64,000 bases of DNA from Vanessa cardui (Eukaryota > Arthropoda > Insecta > Lepidoptera > Nymphalidae). Below, piece after piece: positions 40,181 to 50,359 of the stretch. A model generated the notes under the pieces. The model saw only the letters and a program-made list of their open reading frames with translations. It was not told the DNA's origin and made no database searches. How positions within the stretch are numbered: position 1 is the first letter of the stretch; each line of letters opens with the position of its first letter. Location: assembly GCF_905220365.1 (NCBI RefSeq), contig NC_061153.1, forward strand, positions 3,988,001-4,052,000, in the 5' to 3' direction. The translations under genes and the position numbers were made by a program.

Positions 40181-40479
40181 TTTTTTTTTTTTTTTTTTTT
40201 TATGGTATAGGTTGGCGGACGAGCATATGGGCCACCTGATGGTAAGTGGTCACCATCACCCATAGACAATGACGCTGTGAGAAATATTAACTATTCCTTA
40301 CATCGTCACTGCGCCACTAACCTTGGGAACTAAGATGTTATGTCCCTTGTGCCTGTAGTTACACTGGCTCACTCACCCTTCAAACCGGAACACAACAATA
40401 CTGACTACTGTTATTTGGCGGTAGAATAACTGATGATTGGGTGGTACCTACCCAGACGGGCTCGCACAAAGCCCTACCT
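40181..40479 (-). mobile_element. RTE-like LINE 3' tail
   Basis: Poly(T) then ATGGTATAGGTTGGCGGAC and GGGCCACCTGATGGTAAG through CCCAGACGGG and CACAAAGCCCTACCT; in element sense a 5'-truncated 3' UTR ending in poly(A). AAGT flanks it (40177-40180 and 40480-40483). The same tail, shortened, is at 17951-18196. I associate it with butterfly RTE LINEs from memory. No ORF. Confidence 0.82.
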
Positions 40480-41200
40480 AAGTAGTATTAAAGCTGTAAA
40501 AGATAGTGTTGCGTTATTTGGTACGCCAAAGCGTATAATCGCGGATCAAGGACGATGCTTTGCGAGTAGGGATTTTAAAGAGTTCTGTGATAACAGTAAC
40601 ATTAACTTACATTTGATAGCTACAGGATCATCACGTGCGAATGGACAGGTAGAGCGCGTAATGTCGGTATTAAAGTCTATGTTAACCGCTGTAGAGTCAA
40701 ACGATCGGTCTTGGCAGGACGCTTTAGGCGAAATACAGCTTGCAATTAACTGTACAGTCAATCGTACAACAAAAGCTAGTCCTTTAGAACTTTTAATTGG
40801 CAAAATTGCACGGCCGCTTTCATTAATGGCAACTAATGATGTAGAATCCGAGGTCGATTTAGATACCGCGAGAGATAGCGCGCTGCGTAATATAGAAAAT
40901 GCGGCATCCTATGAAAAACGTAGGTTCGATCAGACGAAGGCAAAACTCAATAAATTTTCGGTTGGAGACTTTGTTTTGATTATGAACGAGGAACGTAATC
41001 AAACAAAGTTGGATCCCAAATTTAAAGGTCCTTTTGAGGTCATAGAAGTACTTGAGGGTGATCGTTATAATTTAAAAGCACTGAATTCTAGGCGTACATA
41101 CAAATACGCACATGATAGACTTCGAAAAATGCCAGAAACTCAAAGCATATCTGACGAAATTGATGTAGAAGCAGGTAGTTGTGATGATAAGGAAACTTAA
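40480..41200 (+). pseudogene. Gypsy integrase, second part
   Basis: Continues Pol after the RTE insert: SIKAVKDSVALFGTPKRI, ADQGRCFASRDF (second core Asp), ANGQVERVMSVLKSML (catalytic Glu, 35 residues later), GKIARPLSL, and a C-terminal KFKGPFEVIEVLEGDRYNL domain, ending TAA at 41200. The open frame starting at 40433 uses codons of the inserted tail; those are not native. Confidence 0.9.
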
Positions 41201-41689
41201 GTTTACATGATGATCGGACCGTACCAGAGGTTGTTGTGTAGTCGTAGCTCGGTAGAAATCGGTATCTACTATTAGTAGTCCATGAGTACGCGGTAGGCAG
41301 GCAACTCTGGCGGAGGTCGGGTTTCAGTAGAAACCGTAGAGTCAACCCATGGGGGTTGTGTAAGAAAGATAAGTAACTGGAGGTTACTGGGCTCTGCGTA
41401 GCCATAGATCACATGTAGAACTTAACGTGCTTAGATGATGCGATTAGAGATTGTGTAGAAACACAGTAAAGAAGTCAGTTCTGCTTTGAGTTGACATGTT
41501 ATTATTTAAGATGTTAAATTAATAAAGATGTTTAGTTATGTATTATTTTCTTTTATTTCTATTTTTTTAGTTTAGTAAATCAATTTTGTTTTTGATTTTA
41601 AACCGAGGTCACGAGCTATGTGATACTGTGTAATGAATATTGTTTCAGAGTAACACACGAGGACGTGTGTGTGTCTTGTAGGATGGTCG
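41201..41689 (+). other. Gypsy 3' untranslated region
   Basis: 489 bases between the pol stop and 3' LTR. No env frame and no known motif. I do not see a clear polypurine tract directly before the LTR (GTAGGATGGTCG). Confidence 0.7.
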
Positions 41690-41999
41690 TGTCGGAGATG
41701 TCAATAATACGGATGGTGATTTGACGAATCGCAAGCGTTGTCAGCATTGCATAACGCTTCGACGGAGTCTAGATGGGTCGGTGCGAGTCGGCGACACACC
41801 ACTTCAGTGCTAGCCACCGTACAGACAACTCGTCTAGAAACTGTCTTACGACTCGTCGTTATTGTTGTGATTTTAAAAGTGTGTAAAAGTAAATCATTTG
41901 AGTGATTACGGGACTTTTATTAATTAACCGTACCCGGATAACGCCCACACAATGTCCGATTGTGAGAACAACCACACAAATCAACCACCTCTGCCGTTA
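41690..41999 (+). repeat. Gypsy 3' LTR
   Basis: 310 bases, TGTCGGAG to CTGCCGTTA, one mismatch to the 5' LTR. It carries a second copy of the gag start, which here would read out into BEL2 sequence. Followed by TACT (42000-42003). Confidence 0.95.
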
Positions 42000-42032
42000 T
42001 ACTTATATAATTTAAGAAAAACTTATTTTAAA

Positions 42033-43390
42033 TTAATCAAGATCTATACGTAAAGGACACAGTTTATTAAATGATCGTGTCACTACACTGTCACCACTTT
42101 TCACACTATAGATTCGTGTCACACCGTCATCGCCAGGATGTTTTGCTACGATACGTCCGAGTGCCCACTTGCTTGGAGGTAGATTTTCACCTTTGATCAG
42201 GACTATATGACCAATGTCAAACTCCTTGACTTTCTTTAACCATTTTGGCCTTTGTTGCATTCGGGTTAAATATTCAGATTGCCACCTTTGCCAGAAATTA
42301 GAGAGTAATTTTTGCGTGTGTTGCCAACGAGTCAAGTGACTAACTGGAATATCTTTAATATCAGGGTGCGGAACTAATATTGGTGCTTCGCCAATCAGGA
42401 AATGGCCAGGTGTTAATGGTGTTATGTTATCTGTATCAGAATCTTCAATAGGACAAAGTGGTCTAGAATTAAGACATGCTTCTATCTGACAAAGCAGTGT
42501 AGTCATTTCTTCAAATGTTAAGTGGCATGATAAGATTCTTTTCATATGATGCTTCATAGACTTAACTCCTGCTTCCCACAGACCACCAACGTGAGGGCTG
42601 TATGCTGGAATGAAGTGCCATTGTGTCCCATCTAATGCAAGTGACTGTGCGATTTCTCCTTGGAATTGTAATTTAGCGTCTGCCCATGCTGTTGCTAAGT
42701 CTTTATTTGCTCCGACGAAATTCCTGCCTTGATCACTCCAGATGTTTGCACATTTGCCACGTCTGGCAACAAATCTTCTGAAGGCTCCAAGAAATGATGC
42801 AGAGGTTAGGTATCCCACCAATTCCAAGTGAATAGCCTTCGTGGCCATACATATGAATATGGCAACATAAGCCTTGCTCGTTTTGACTCCTCTACCTTTT
42901 GATGTGAGTATCTGGTATAGCCCAGCAAAATCCACACCACTGTTTAAAAATGGTCTTGCTGGAGTTACTCGAACCCTAGGTAAGTCTCCCATTAATTGAT
43001 TTCTGATAACAGCATTATTTTTTGAGCATATCAGACATTTATGTATTCTTGATTTTACTAATTTCTTTGCTTTCAGGATCCAGAATTTTGTTCGTATGTA
43101 ACCCAATGTCAACTGTACACCTCCGTGTAGCGTCTTTAGGTGAGCATCGGCTACTAAAAGTAATGATAATGGATTGCTTTCGTCGAGTATTATCGGATGT
43201 TTACTGTCATCATGTAAGTTTGAGTGACGCAATCTACCGCCCACCCTAACGATATTGTCGCTGTCAAGGTAAGGTTGTAGTAGTTTTAATCGACTATTGC
43301 TTTTTAACTGCTTCATTGCTTTTATATTTCTAATTTCATCTTCAAATGTATTTATTTGTACTATTCTTACACATGTTTTTAGTGCATCGT
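42033..43390 (-). CDS. BEL2 integrase
   Basis: A 427-codon frame from 43316 (coding similarity extends a little upstream, TCVRIVQINTFEDEI). Zinc part: H in HLKTLHGG, then CLICSKN. Core: GVDFAGL, WSDQGRNFVGA and GGLWEAGVKSMKHHMKRI supply Asp, Asp and Glu. C-terminal BEL blocks: PLTPGHFLIGE, HLTRWQHTQKLLSNFWQRW and LPPSKWALGRIVAKHPGDDG. No stop or shift, so this part was functional recently. All of pol before it is missing. Confidence 0.88.
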
Positions 43391-43622
43391 GTATTAGTAT
43401 ATTCTCTTACATACTAAATTATAAATGCATGTATTTCTTATGGCTATTACTTATGTTAATATTACACTATTTTGGAAGCCTACTCCTGATTTACACTAAA
43501 GACTTCACACAGCGTCATCCGCGTGCCCTATGTCTTCTTGTGTATTATTATGTATGTGTGTATGTATATTTATATATATAATTATATTTGTAATTGTAAT
43601 TGTAAAAGTAAGGTCAGTAAGG
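43391..43622 (-). other. T3 3' UTR, truncated
   Basis: AT-rich sequence after the T3 stop (43623) in element sense. There is no poly(A) and no telomeric repeat, and the stem element found in T2 and T4 is absent, so the T3 3' end was lost at the junction with BEL2 (near 43390). Confidence 0.5.
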
Positions 43623-45725
43623 TCAGGTCCGGTGCTCCTCCCTCTCTTTCATCGTCTTTATGAGTTGATCTCGAGTTTTGTCGTCGCCGATCCAGATAGC
43701 CATCCTTAGGTTATAGACCAGGATGGATGGCGTCTGACTCTCTCTCTCTGCGCGTTGTATGAGGCGTGCTATGTCGTCCTCTTGTGCTCTATCTGTGAAG
43801 TAGACACAGGTCTTGGTGTGTCGAGAGAGAGCGACCACTGCATGAGGGACGCTTTGGGTGAGCTGGGATTTATTTGTTGTTGTACGCACAATGAACACCG
43901 TTTTGCATGTGAGCCCCTGTGCCTCGTGGATAGTCAGAGTTCGCGATCCCGATTCTGTCCCGTACCCTTGGCTGATCAAGAGTTCCTTTTCGGCCTGGGT
44001 GTGGGTCAAGTACAGGGTGTTCTCTGCGTTCGGGATGACTATCCCACTGTACGGCTTGCGGGTTAAGGAGCGCACGAGGAGGTTGGCGGAATATATGCCC
44101 TCGTATACCTCACTCAGTGCGTATGCGACGTCCTGTTGGTTCCTGTACGTACACAACAGCTCTCTACTGATGGCTGCTACGGCGTTTGGGTTATTGTGTT
44201 TTATCGAGAACAAATTGTGCCTATCTATGCAGGGAAGCTGGTTGATGTCTCCGACCAGGGTTAAATCTTCAGCGCCTGCGATTTCCGTGGCCATCACTAT
44301 TGCTCCCAGATGATTCATGAGAGCTTCGTCAACTATCAGGCGTTTACAATTTAGTTGCTCTGTGACGCCGTTCACTAATAGTGAGGCCATGGTTCGAACT
44401 TTAGATTTGGCTAATGATGTATCATTGCCAAAGCGCAAGGCTATTTTTTCCCTTATATCCTTGACTGCTTCCCTAGTGGAGGTCACGATGGGGTCTGTGT
44501 CGATATTGGCATGGTTGACTATCCATGAGGTTTTTCCACACCCGGGCACGCCGTTAATCCATGTAATGGATGGATTCGCCAGGTCTTCTGAGAGTTTCAG
44601 GTTGCCACGCTGGTAAGTCCGCAGTATGGTACTGCACAGATCTTCATTGACTTTACGCGTGGCTGCCGTGATCGCCAGGTATTCTCTTAGGGCGTTCGAC
44701 AAGTAGTCCTGCTGATTTTCCACAGGTTCCAATCGGGGGGGTAGTACCTTGCCCATCGCCGCTTTGGTTCGTGCGGCGGTATGCTGTACCTCTCCGCCTG
44801 ATGTTGTTGGCGTCGTGAACCTCTCAATGGCACGTTGTTGTTCATTGTTCTCGATTTTTGTCAGCACCTTGTTGGCCTTCTGAAATGCCGTGGTGTAGTC
44901 ATCCGTGGCGAACAGCACGATGGTTTTGTTATTCCTCCGCACTATTCTACACAGCTGACCCTCCACAGCCACAGTGGGTAGTTCGTCATAGACTTTTCGA
45001 CGCATTGATGTTTTATTGGTGCTGCCGTTGAGCAGGAGGCCGAGCCCCGGAGAGACGTAGACGTTTGTCTTTGCCCTGACGTTGCAGAAAGCCATCACCA
45101 CCCTCTCCGAGTTGTCGTCCATGAAAAGGGCGACCCCTCGAATGCGAATTCCAGCATTGCCAGGTGCTCCGTCTTGTACTATGTTATAGGATAGTGAATT
45201 GGTTTGGATGGTCTGTTGGTTATTCGTATTACAAGTTGTTGGTGGTTGTATTGGTACGTTGTTTCGAGGTGGTGTTCTGTTTTGAGTTTTGTTCCTCCTT
45301 GTGGCTATTTCCGCTATATTTTCTATATAACTTAGGAAATAGCCTTTGGTGTTGATGTTGTGAAGGAAGTTGGGTAGATTGTTGGGTCCTAGTTTTTGGG
45401 CACTGACATTCTCCAGGTCGTGTCTGAGGGTTTGGAATCTAGGGCATTCTAGCAGAAGGTGCCACACTGTTTCGCTAGTGTTCGCATCGCACTCGCATCC
45501 AGGGCTGTCTTTCAGCCTAAATCGGTGCAAGTACTCTCCGAAGCCTCCGTGTCCCGTGAGGATTTGTATGTGGTGCTGGTTAAGTTTCGTTCCCCGTACT
45601 AGGCTGTAGGCCTTCCTTACATCGGGAAGAAACGTTTTTGTAACCGCACCCTGAGAGGCTGTGTCGTATCTATCTTGCCATCTGGCGATAGATTCCTCTC
45701 GGATCTTATTCCTCACGTATGACAA
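43623..45725 (-). CDS. T3 ORF2 C-terminal half: zinc motif, unknown domain, viral-type SF1 helicase
   Basis: 700 codons without a stop. Residues 77-94: C77, C79, H89, C94 (CECDANTSETVWHLLLEC), the LINE ORF2 zinc motif. Residues about 193-288: a domain I do not recognise. Residues 387-640 have all superfamily 1 helicase motifs in the form of positive-strand RNA virus helicases: NGVPGCGKTS (K398), LIVDEA (D466-E467), LVGDINQLP (G492-D493), TLTIHEAQGLT (about 596-606) and HAVVALSRHTKT (S634-R635). Such helicases unwind RNA using NTP; here it could act on the RNA-cDNA hybrid after RNase H, which is inference. The start Met is internal: the native protein continues upstream in another frame. Confidence 0.9.
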   Translation of the reverse strand: MSYVRNKIREESIARWQDRYDTASQGAVTKTFLPDVRKAYSLVRGTKLNQHHIQILTGHGGFGEYLHRFRLKDSPGCECDANTSETVWHLLLECPRFQTLRHDLENVSAQKLGPNNLPNFLHNINTKGYFLSYIENIAEIATRRNKTQNRTPPRNNVPIQPPTTCNTNNQQTIQTNSLSYNIVQDGAPGNAGIRIRGVALFMDDNSERVVMAFCNVRAKTNVYVSPGLGLLLNGSTNKTSMRRKVYDELPTVAVEGQLCRIVRRNNKTIVLFATDDYTTAFQKANKVLTKIENNEQQRAIERFTTPTTSGGEVQHTAARTKAAMGKVLPPRLEPVENQQDYLSNALREYLAITAATRKVNEDLCSTILRTYQRGNLKLSEDLANPSITWINGVPGCGKTSWIVNHANIDTDPIVTSTREAVKDIREKIALRFGNDTSLAKSKVRTMASLLVNGVTEQLNCKRLIVDEALMNHLGAIVMATEIAGAEDLTLVGDINQLPCIDRHNLFSIKHNNPNAVAAISRELLCTYRNQQDVAYALSEVYEGIYSANLLVRSLTRKPYSGIVIPNAENTLYLTHTQAEKELLISQGYGTESGSRTLTIHEAQGLTCKTVFIVRTTTNKSQLTQSVPHAVVALSRHTKTCVYFTDRAQEDDIARLIQRAERESQTPSILVYNLRMAIWIGDDKTRDQLIKTMKEREEHRT

Positions 45726-47556
45726 CGGTATCTCCGAGTAGTCTGGAGTTGTTGTGACTTTTGAGGCACCTTCCTTTGTCAGTTCGTCTGCCCTTTTGTT
45801 CCCGCACGTCCCTATATGGGCTCTGAGTCAGAATAGGCGTACTCCCCTCCCTCTCGACAGCATTTCCGCTATGAACTCCTTGATGGATTTTATGAGCGAG
45901 TGACTGAGCCCATACTCTGAGCCAGAATAGGCGTACTCTCCTCCCTCTCAACAGCATTTCCGCTATGCACTCCTTGATGGATTTTATGAGCGGGTGACTG
46001 AGCCTGGCGCTGCACAACAGTTCTAGCGACGACCTTGAGTCGCTGAGGATGTTAACGTAGGTGTCTGTGTTGTGCATTGCTCTGGTCACCGCTCTGTAGA
46101 GTGCATATAGTTCCGACTGGAATACTGTACACGAAGGGTCAAGGCTGAAGACTTCATTGAGTTTCTCCTTACCGTCTTCCCACCATGTAAGCGAAGCACC
46201 CACCTTGCCTTCCATTTTGCTGCCGTCGGTGTATATTTGTGGGCCCGTGATATTAAGGGCTGCCAGAGTAGCTTCAGTCGCATCCTCGAGAAGACTGTAC
46301 TCTAGTTGGAGACGAGTTGCTGGGTGTGGTAGTTCTCCAGCTTTAACTATCTCCTCGAGTCTGCGATTCGGTGGCAAGTAGACGGTGGAAAACCCCCTCT
46401 TCGCCTCGTAGAGAGACGCCACCTCCCGTATCCTCAGATCGAATGGTAGGATACCGGCTAGGACCAGCGCCGCATTCAGTGATGTTGTTCTGTATGCTTT
46501 ACTGATCCTTTGTGCGAAACCCCTCTTGAGTGAGTCTAGTGCCCTCCTATTGGTTTGCAGCTCAGACGCTTTTACCCATGCGGACGCTCCGTAGGTGATG
46601 ATAGGTTCTACGGCTGCGATGTAGATTGTTCTGGTAATTTCTCCGTTCTGTCCCCAGGACACTTTCGCTGCGCAGGCCAGCTGTTTATAAATGCTGGCTG
46701 CCTTCGTACAGATGTTGCGTACGTGTTTAATGAAATTAAGTCTCCTGTCGATGGTGAGTCCGAGAAGTTTGATCTCATCAACGAGGGCCAGTGGGGTACC
46801 AGACATGGTTAGACGCGGAGGAGTATATTTCAGTTTTTTCGTGAGCAGCATGGCATGTGTTTTTGCTGCTGCAAATTTGAGTTTATTGTCCTCCCCCCAG
46901 TTTACTGTTACTTCCAGTACTCTGTTGATTCGATCCTCCATCTCTTGTATGGACTTTCCGGAGAACACCAGAACGCAGTCATCCGCGAATGCCTGACAGT
47001 GGACCTCCTCTACCGATAGTCTCTGCAGAAGGGGATCCAGAATGATGTTCCAGAATGTGGGGCCCCCTATGGAGCCTTGCACACATCCCTTCATGGTATC
47101 CCTCTCGCACTTCTCTCCTGCGTAATTGACTACGATTTTCCGGTGTTGGAGGTAAGAATTCACCATCAGGTAAAGGTTCTTCGGGCAGCGTCTGAGCCTG
47201 AGTTGTTGCTTTAGAGCTGGCCACCACGCGTTATCGAAGGCCCCCTCTATGTCCAAAGATATTAGGATAACAGAGTTGCCTCTATCCCTCTCAGCTTCTA
47301 TGAATCTCATTAGGTCGTAGAGGCGTCTTCGGTACCGCGCTGTGGCAGGAATCCGTACTGTCTCGAGTTGAGAGTTGGGAGTAAGTGCCACTGTAGTCTT
47401 CTCACAAACAGTTTCTCTACCGTTTTCCCTAGCACTTATAGTAGGCCTATAGGGCGGTAGGACTTTGGGCTGGTGTAGTCGTCTTTGCCAGGTTTGTTGA
47501 GTATGACTACGTGGGCTACTTTCCACTGTTTCGGGAAGTAAGAGATAGCCAAACAT
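45706..47556 (-). pseudogene. T3 ORF2 RT and RNase H
   Basis: RT motifs SLDIEGAFDNAWWPAL, KGCVQGSIGGPTFWNIIL and CQAFADDCVLVF, thumb, then RNase H: IYTDGSKMEGKVGASL, VFQSELYALYRA and LSDSRSSLELL. A one-base loss near 47325, compared with T4, puts the first about 70 codons out of frame (SYRPI and QYGFLPQ regions unreadable). The 94-bp duplication at 45821-46004 breaks RNase H before its last Asp, and coding continues in the other frame toward 45725. Confidence 0.9.
45821..46004 (+). repeat. 94-bp imperfect tandem duplication
   Basis: Units 45821-45910 and 45915-46004 (start CTCTGAG, end GACTGAGCC) with CATA between; period 94, not a multiple of 3. T4 has one unit, so the duplication is specific to T3. 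Confidence 0.88.
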
Positions 47557-47615
47557 TTGTTGGCTATCTATAAGAATATTTCCCGCGCGCAGCGTATAGC
47601 CGTGGTACAGATTTC

Positions 47616-47627
47616 GGTTAGGTTAGG
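47616..47627 (+). repeat. Telomeric TTAGG remnant
   Basis: GGTTAGGTTAGG between the truncated 5' edge of T3 and poly(T), the 3' poly(A) of T4. Confidence 0.92.
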
Positions 47628-48383
47628 TTTTTTTTTTTTTTTATATTCCAAGTTTCAATCTACAGGCTCGTAGCCCGTACCTTTAGTATATTGCGATATT
47701 ATTTATTTGTTATTGTAAAAGTTGTGAATAGTACATCATAGTCCGCGGGAAAAATCCATGTTTTTCCGACAGGCGGTACAGTCCATACATATATGTATAT
47801 AAGTATAATACATTCTTTAAAGATTTAAATAAAAGGTTAAACAGTACATGCAGTTGGGCATCCATTTCACTTATACTAATATATATATTGTGTAATGTGT
47901 AACATTGTTATTTCTCTTAATCATCGCTTTAGGTTAGCTTATTTATTTTATAGCTATATTAAGACAAAAGGGGAAAATCCTTCATGGACGCCTGGGAAGG
48001 GAGGGCCCAGGCAGTGCCGGACTCTTACCGGCTAAAAACCCCTTTTGTCACCAATGACGTGGAACTGAATAAAACGTAATGTAAACAATTATGCTACTTA
48101 CTTGCTAGTGTTGTTGTATTTTTTTTTTTTTGTTTTTTGTTTTGGTTCGTGGTTCGTTTGTTTATTGATTTCATAATCAGTAACACATTTTTTTTTTTTT
48201 TTATACATTATATTGGCTTACGTCATTACTTAATTAATTTAACTACATTGTCGGATGCCCGGATGCCCATTACTGCTTTGTCAAGCTGGACACTCAGCCT
48301 TTTTGATAAATAAAAATAAATAAACAAAATGTGTGATCGGTTCGATTAGTAATACATTCATGCAATAAGTATGGGAAGGGGTA
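47628..48383 (-). other. T4 3' UTR
   Basis: Poly(A), the GGCTCGTAGCCCGTACC block shared with T1, the structured element at 47963-48049, and T-rich runs at 48120 and 48189. No ORF. Confidence 0.75.
47963..48049 (-). ncRNA. T4 3'-UTR structured element
   Basis: GACAAAAGGGG (47963-47973) pairs with CCCCTTTTGTC (48039-48049). Inner stems are GCCTGGG/CCCAGGC (47990-47996 with 48006-48012) and GCCGG/CCGGC (48016-48020 with 48028-48032). Compared with T2 the outer stem has A/T for C/G at one pair, a compensating change. Confidence 0.65.
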
Positions 48384-50359
48384 TCAGGGGCGTTGCGACT
48401 CCCCCGGTTCCGTCAGTGATTGTATTATTGTTTTGTCGCGATTCCAAATTGCCATCTTTAAATTGTAGTCGCGGATCGCTTCTCCGGTAGCTCTCTCTGC
48501 TCGTGATATTAGTCGAGCTATTGCGTCCTCGTGTGTACTATCAGTGTAGTACACGCAAGTCTTGGTATGTCTTGAGAGAGCTACTACTGCGTGAGGGACG
48601 CTCTGGATCAAACTGATTACTTTTCCTGTTGTTCGTATCACATACAGTGTTCGTAAGTACGCCCTTGTGCTTCATGTATGGTCAGGGTACAGGATCCCGA
48701 ATCCGACCCATAGCCCTAGCCGATCAGGAGTTCCTTTTCGGCCTGAGTGTGGGTGAGGTACAAGGTGTTCTTTGTTTTCGGGATACTCGTACCTCCATAT
48801 CGTTTAAGGGATAAGGAGCGCACTTGATGATTGGCTGAATATATCCCTTTATAAACTTCATTCAGCGCGTATGCTACGTCTTGAGGGCTTCTGTATGTGT
48901 ACAGTAATTCTTTGTTGACCGTTATTATAGTGTTTGGGGTTTTGTATTGCAGAGAGAATAAGTTGTGCCTGTCAATATAAGGAAGCTGGTTGGTGTCTCC
49001 GATCAGGGTTAACTCTGTTGCTCTCGCAATTTGGGTGGCCATCACGATAGCTCCGAAGTGATTCATCAGAGCTTCGTCCACCACTAGGCGTGTGCAGGTA
49101 TCACCTTCTGAGATACCATTCACCAGTAGTGAGGCCATGGTTCGGATTCGTCGTTTGGCTTTTTCCTCACCAATGCGTGGAGTTAGTTTTGCCCTTAGAT
49201 CTTTGACTGCTTTCTTGGTGGAGGTCACTATTAGGTCAGTCTCGGTGTTAGTGTGACTGATAACTCATGTGGTTTTACCGCATCCGGGCACTCCATTCAC
49301 CCATGTGATAGCTGGAGTCATCAGCCCCATCTGAAATCCGCTGGACAACAGGTCCCCGAATGTGGCTTTCGCCATTTCGAGAATCCTGTCTTCCAACATT
49401 ATCCTGGTGCATTTGGCAACTACAACTACTTGGTCACTGAGTGGAACGGTAGCCTTAATACTTAGCTCCTCCCCCAGCTGATTCCTCTCGAGTTCTATGA
49501 AGCCTCTGGAGGCACTGTAGGCAGCCGTATAGTGTCCCGACGCTCTACCGTGTATTACACTTTGAGAGCCGAGATCGTAAACAGCCGCCTCCGCCTCCTT
49601 TAACTGCACCTCTAGCAATTTGTGGTAAGTCTGCAGTATCGTGCTGCAAAGGTCTTTGTTGATTTTCTGTGTGGCAACCGTTATTGCTAGGTACTCTCGA
49701 AGGGCGTTTTCCATGTGAGTCTGCTGATCTGGTGCAGATTTCAGCTGGGGTGGCTGCACCATACCCATTGCCGCTTTGGTTCGTTTAGTGTTGCACTGAA
49801 CCTCTTGGCGGGATGTAGAGGGGGCGGTGAATTTCTCCAAGGCATCTTCTTGTGTTTTATTCTCTCTGTGTCTGCTTATTTGTGTCATTGGTTTCAGGAT
49901 GGCACGGATTGTTTTGTGTATCAGTGCAGTGGCCGTGGATTTCTTCCTGTCTTCTCCACGGTCTGAGGCTCTCCGCTTCCACTGGAGGTTCGTTTCCTTG
50001 AGTGCTTGCTGCAGTCTCTCCGACCCACTTGCTTTCTGTGTTTGGGTTAGATTAGACTCGTGCTTTGCAGCTGCGGTGTCCGTGCCTTGGTCGCGCTTCA
50101 TAAGAAATCCGAGGTCTTCACCTTGGTCTTCGTATACCACAACCTCATGGTGGCTTGTATAGCTCCAAGGTGGTCTTTGGTTTCGCCCTTGTAAGCTACG
50201 ACCATTGCATCGACACTGATCACTCTCGGATCTGATCCTCTCTTCAGGCCCGCCTCTCCCAACGCCGCCAGCGCCTTGTGTGCCTTCTGGAAAGCTGTGG
50301 TTTCGTCGTTCGTGGCGGACAGCACGATGGTCTTGTTGTTCCTTCTCACTATCCGACAC
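48384..50359 (-). pseudogene. T4 ORF2 helicase region, broken
   Basis: 50359-49265 has an N-terminal accessory stretch absent from T3 (about 49330-49630, ELERNQLGEELSIKATVPLS, MAKATFGDLLSSGFQ) and Walker A TWVNGVPGCGKTT, then a TGA where T3 has Trp. 49228-48716 has VRTMASLLVNG-like RIRTMASLLVNGI, LVVDEALMNHFG, LTLIGDTNQLPYIDR and TLYLTHTQAEKELLIG, then a stop. 48641-48384 has HAVVALSRHTKTCVYYTD and the end. The motifs survive, but at least two stops and a shift exclude a product. Confidence 0.88.

Larger units (their letters stand above)
36457..41999 (+). mobile_element. Mdg3-like Ty3/gypsy LTR retrotransposon, young, split by RTE tail
   Basis: Complete element with 310-base LTRs, a TACT target duplication, a tRNA-Leu-type primer site directly after the 5' LTR, and one long Gag-Pol frame with no env. 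An RTE tail at 40181-40479 splits integrase. Total 5543 bases including that insert. LTRs differ at one position, so it is recent. It sits in BEL2 3' UTR. The tRNA-Leu primer and single ORF fit the Mdg3 group by recollection; an RT tree would decide. Confidence 0.92.
36145..43390 (-). mobile_element. BEL/Pao element BEL2, 5'-truncated, carrying a gypsy insertion
   Basis: Minus-sense integrase (42033-43316), then 3' UTR at 42004-42032 and 36145-36452, the two parts split by the gypsy element with its TACT duplication, then the LTR at 36000-36144. Upstream pol, gag and 5' LTR are absent; the coding trace fades near 43390, where T3 begins. It lies against T2 on the left. Confidence 0.75.
43391..47615 (-). 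mobile_element. TRAS-like LINE T3 with helicase domain, 5'- and 3'-truncated
   Basis: In element sense: RT from the fingers onward, RNase H, zinc motif, an unknown domain, SF1 helicase, stop, partial 3' UTR. The 5' edge at about 47615 lies in the RT fingers (AICTTAIRCA region) and abuts GGTTAGGTTAGG. Two ORF frames (47556-45706, 45725-43623) are offset by a 94-bp tandem duplication. Closest copy: T4. Confidence 0.88.

Noticed and set aside
40433..40480. Native start of a separate integrase ORF
   Set aside because: These codons come from the inserted RTE tail; the gypsy frame resumes after it.
43623..45725. Stand-alone endogenous RNA-virus insertion
   Set aside because: The helicase is in one frame with the LINE zinc motif and recurs in the same order in T4, so it belongs to the LINE.
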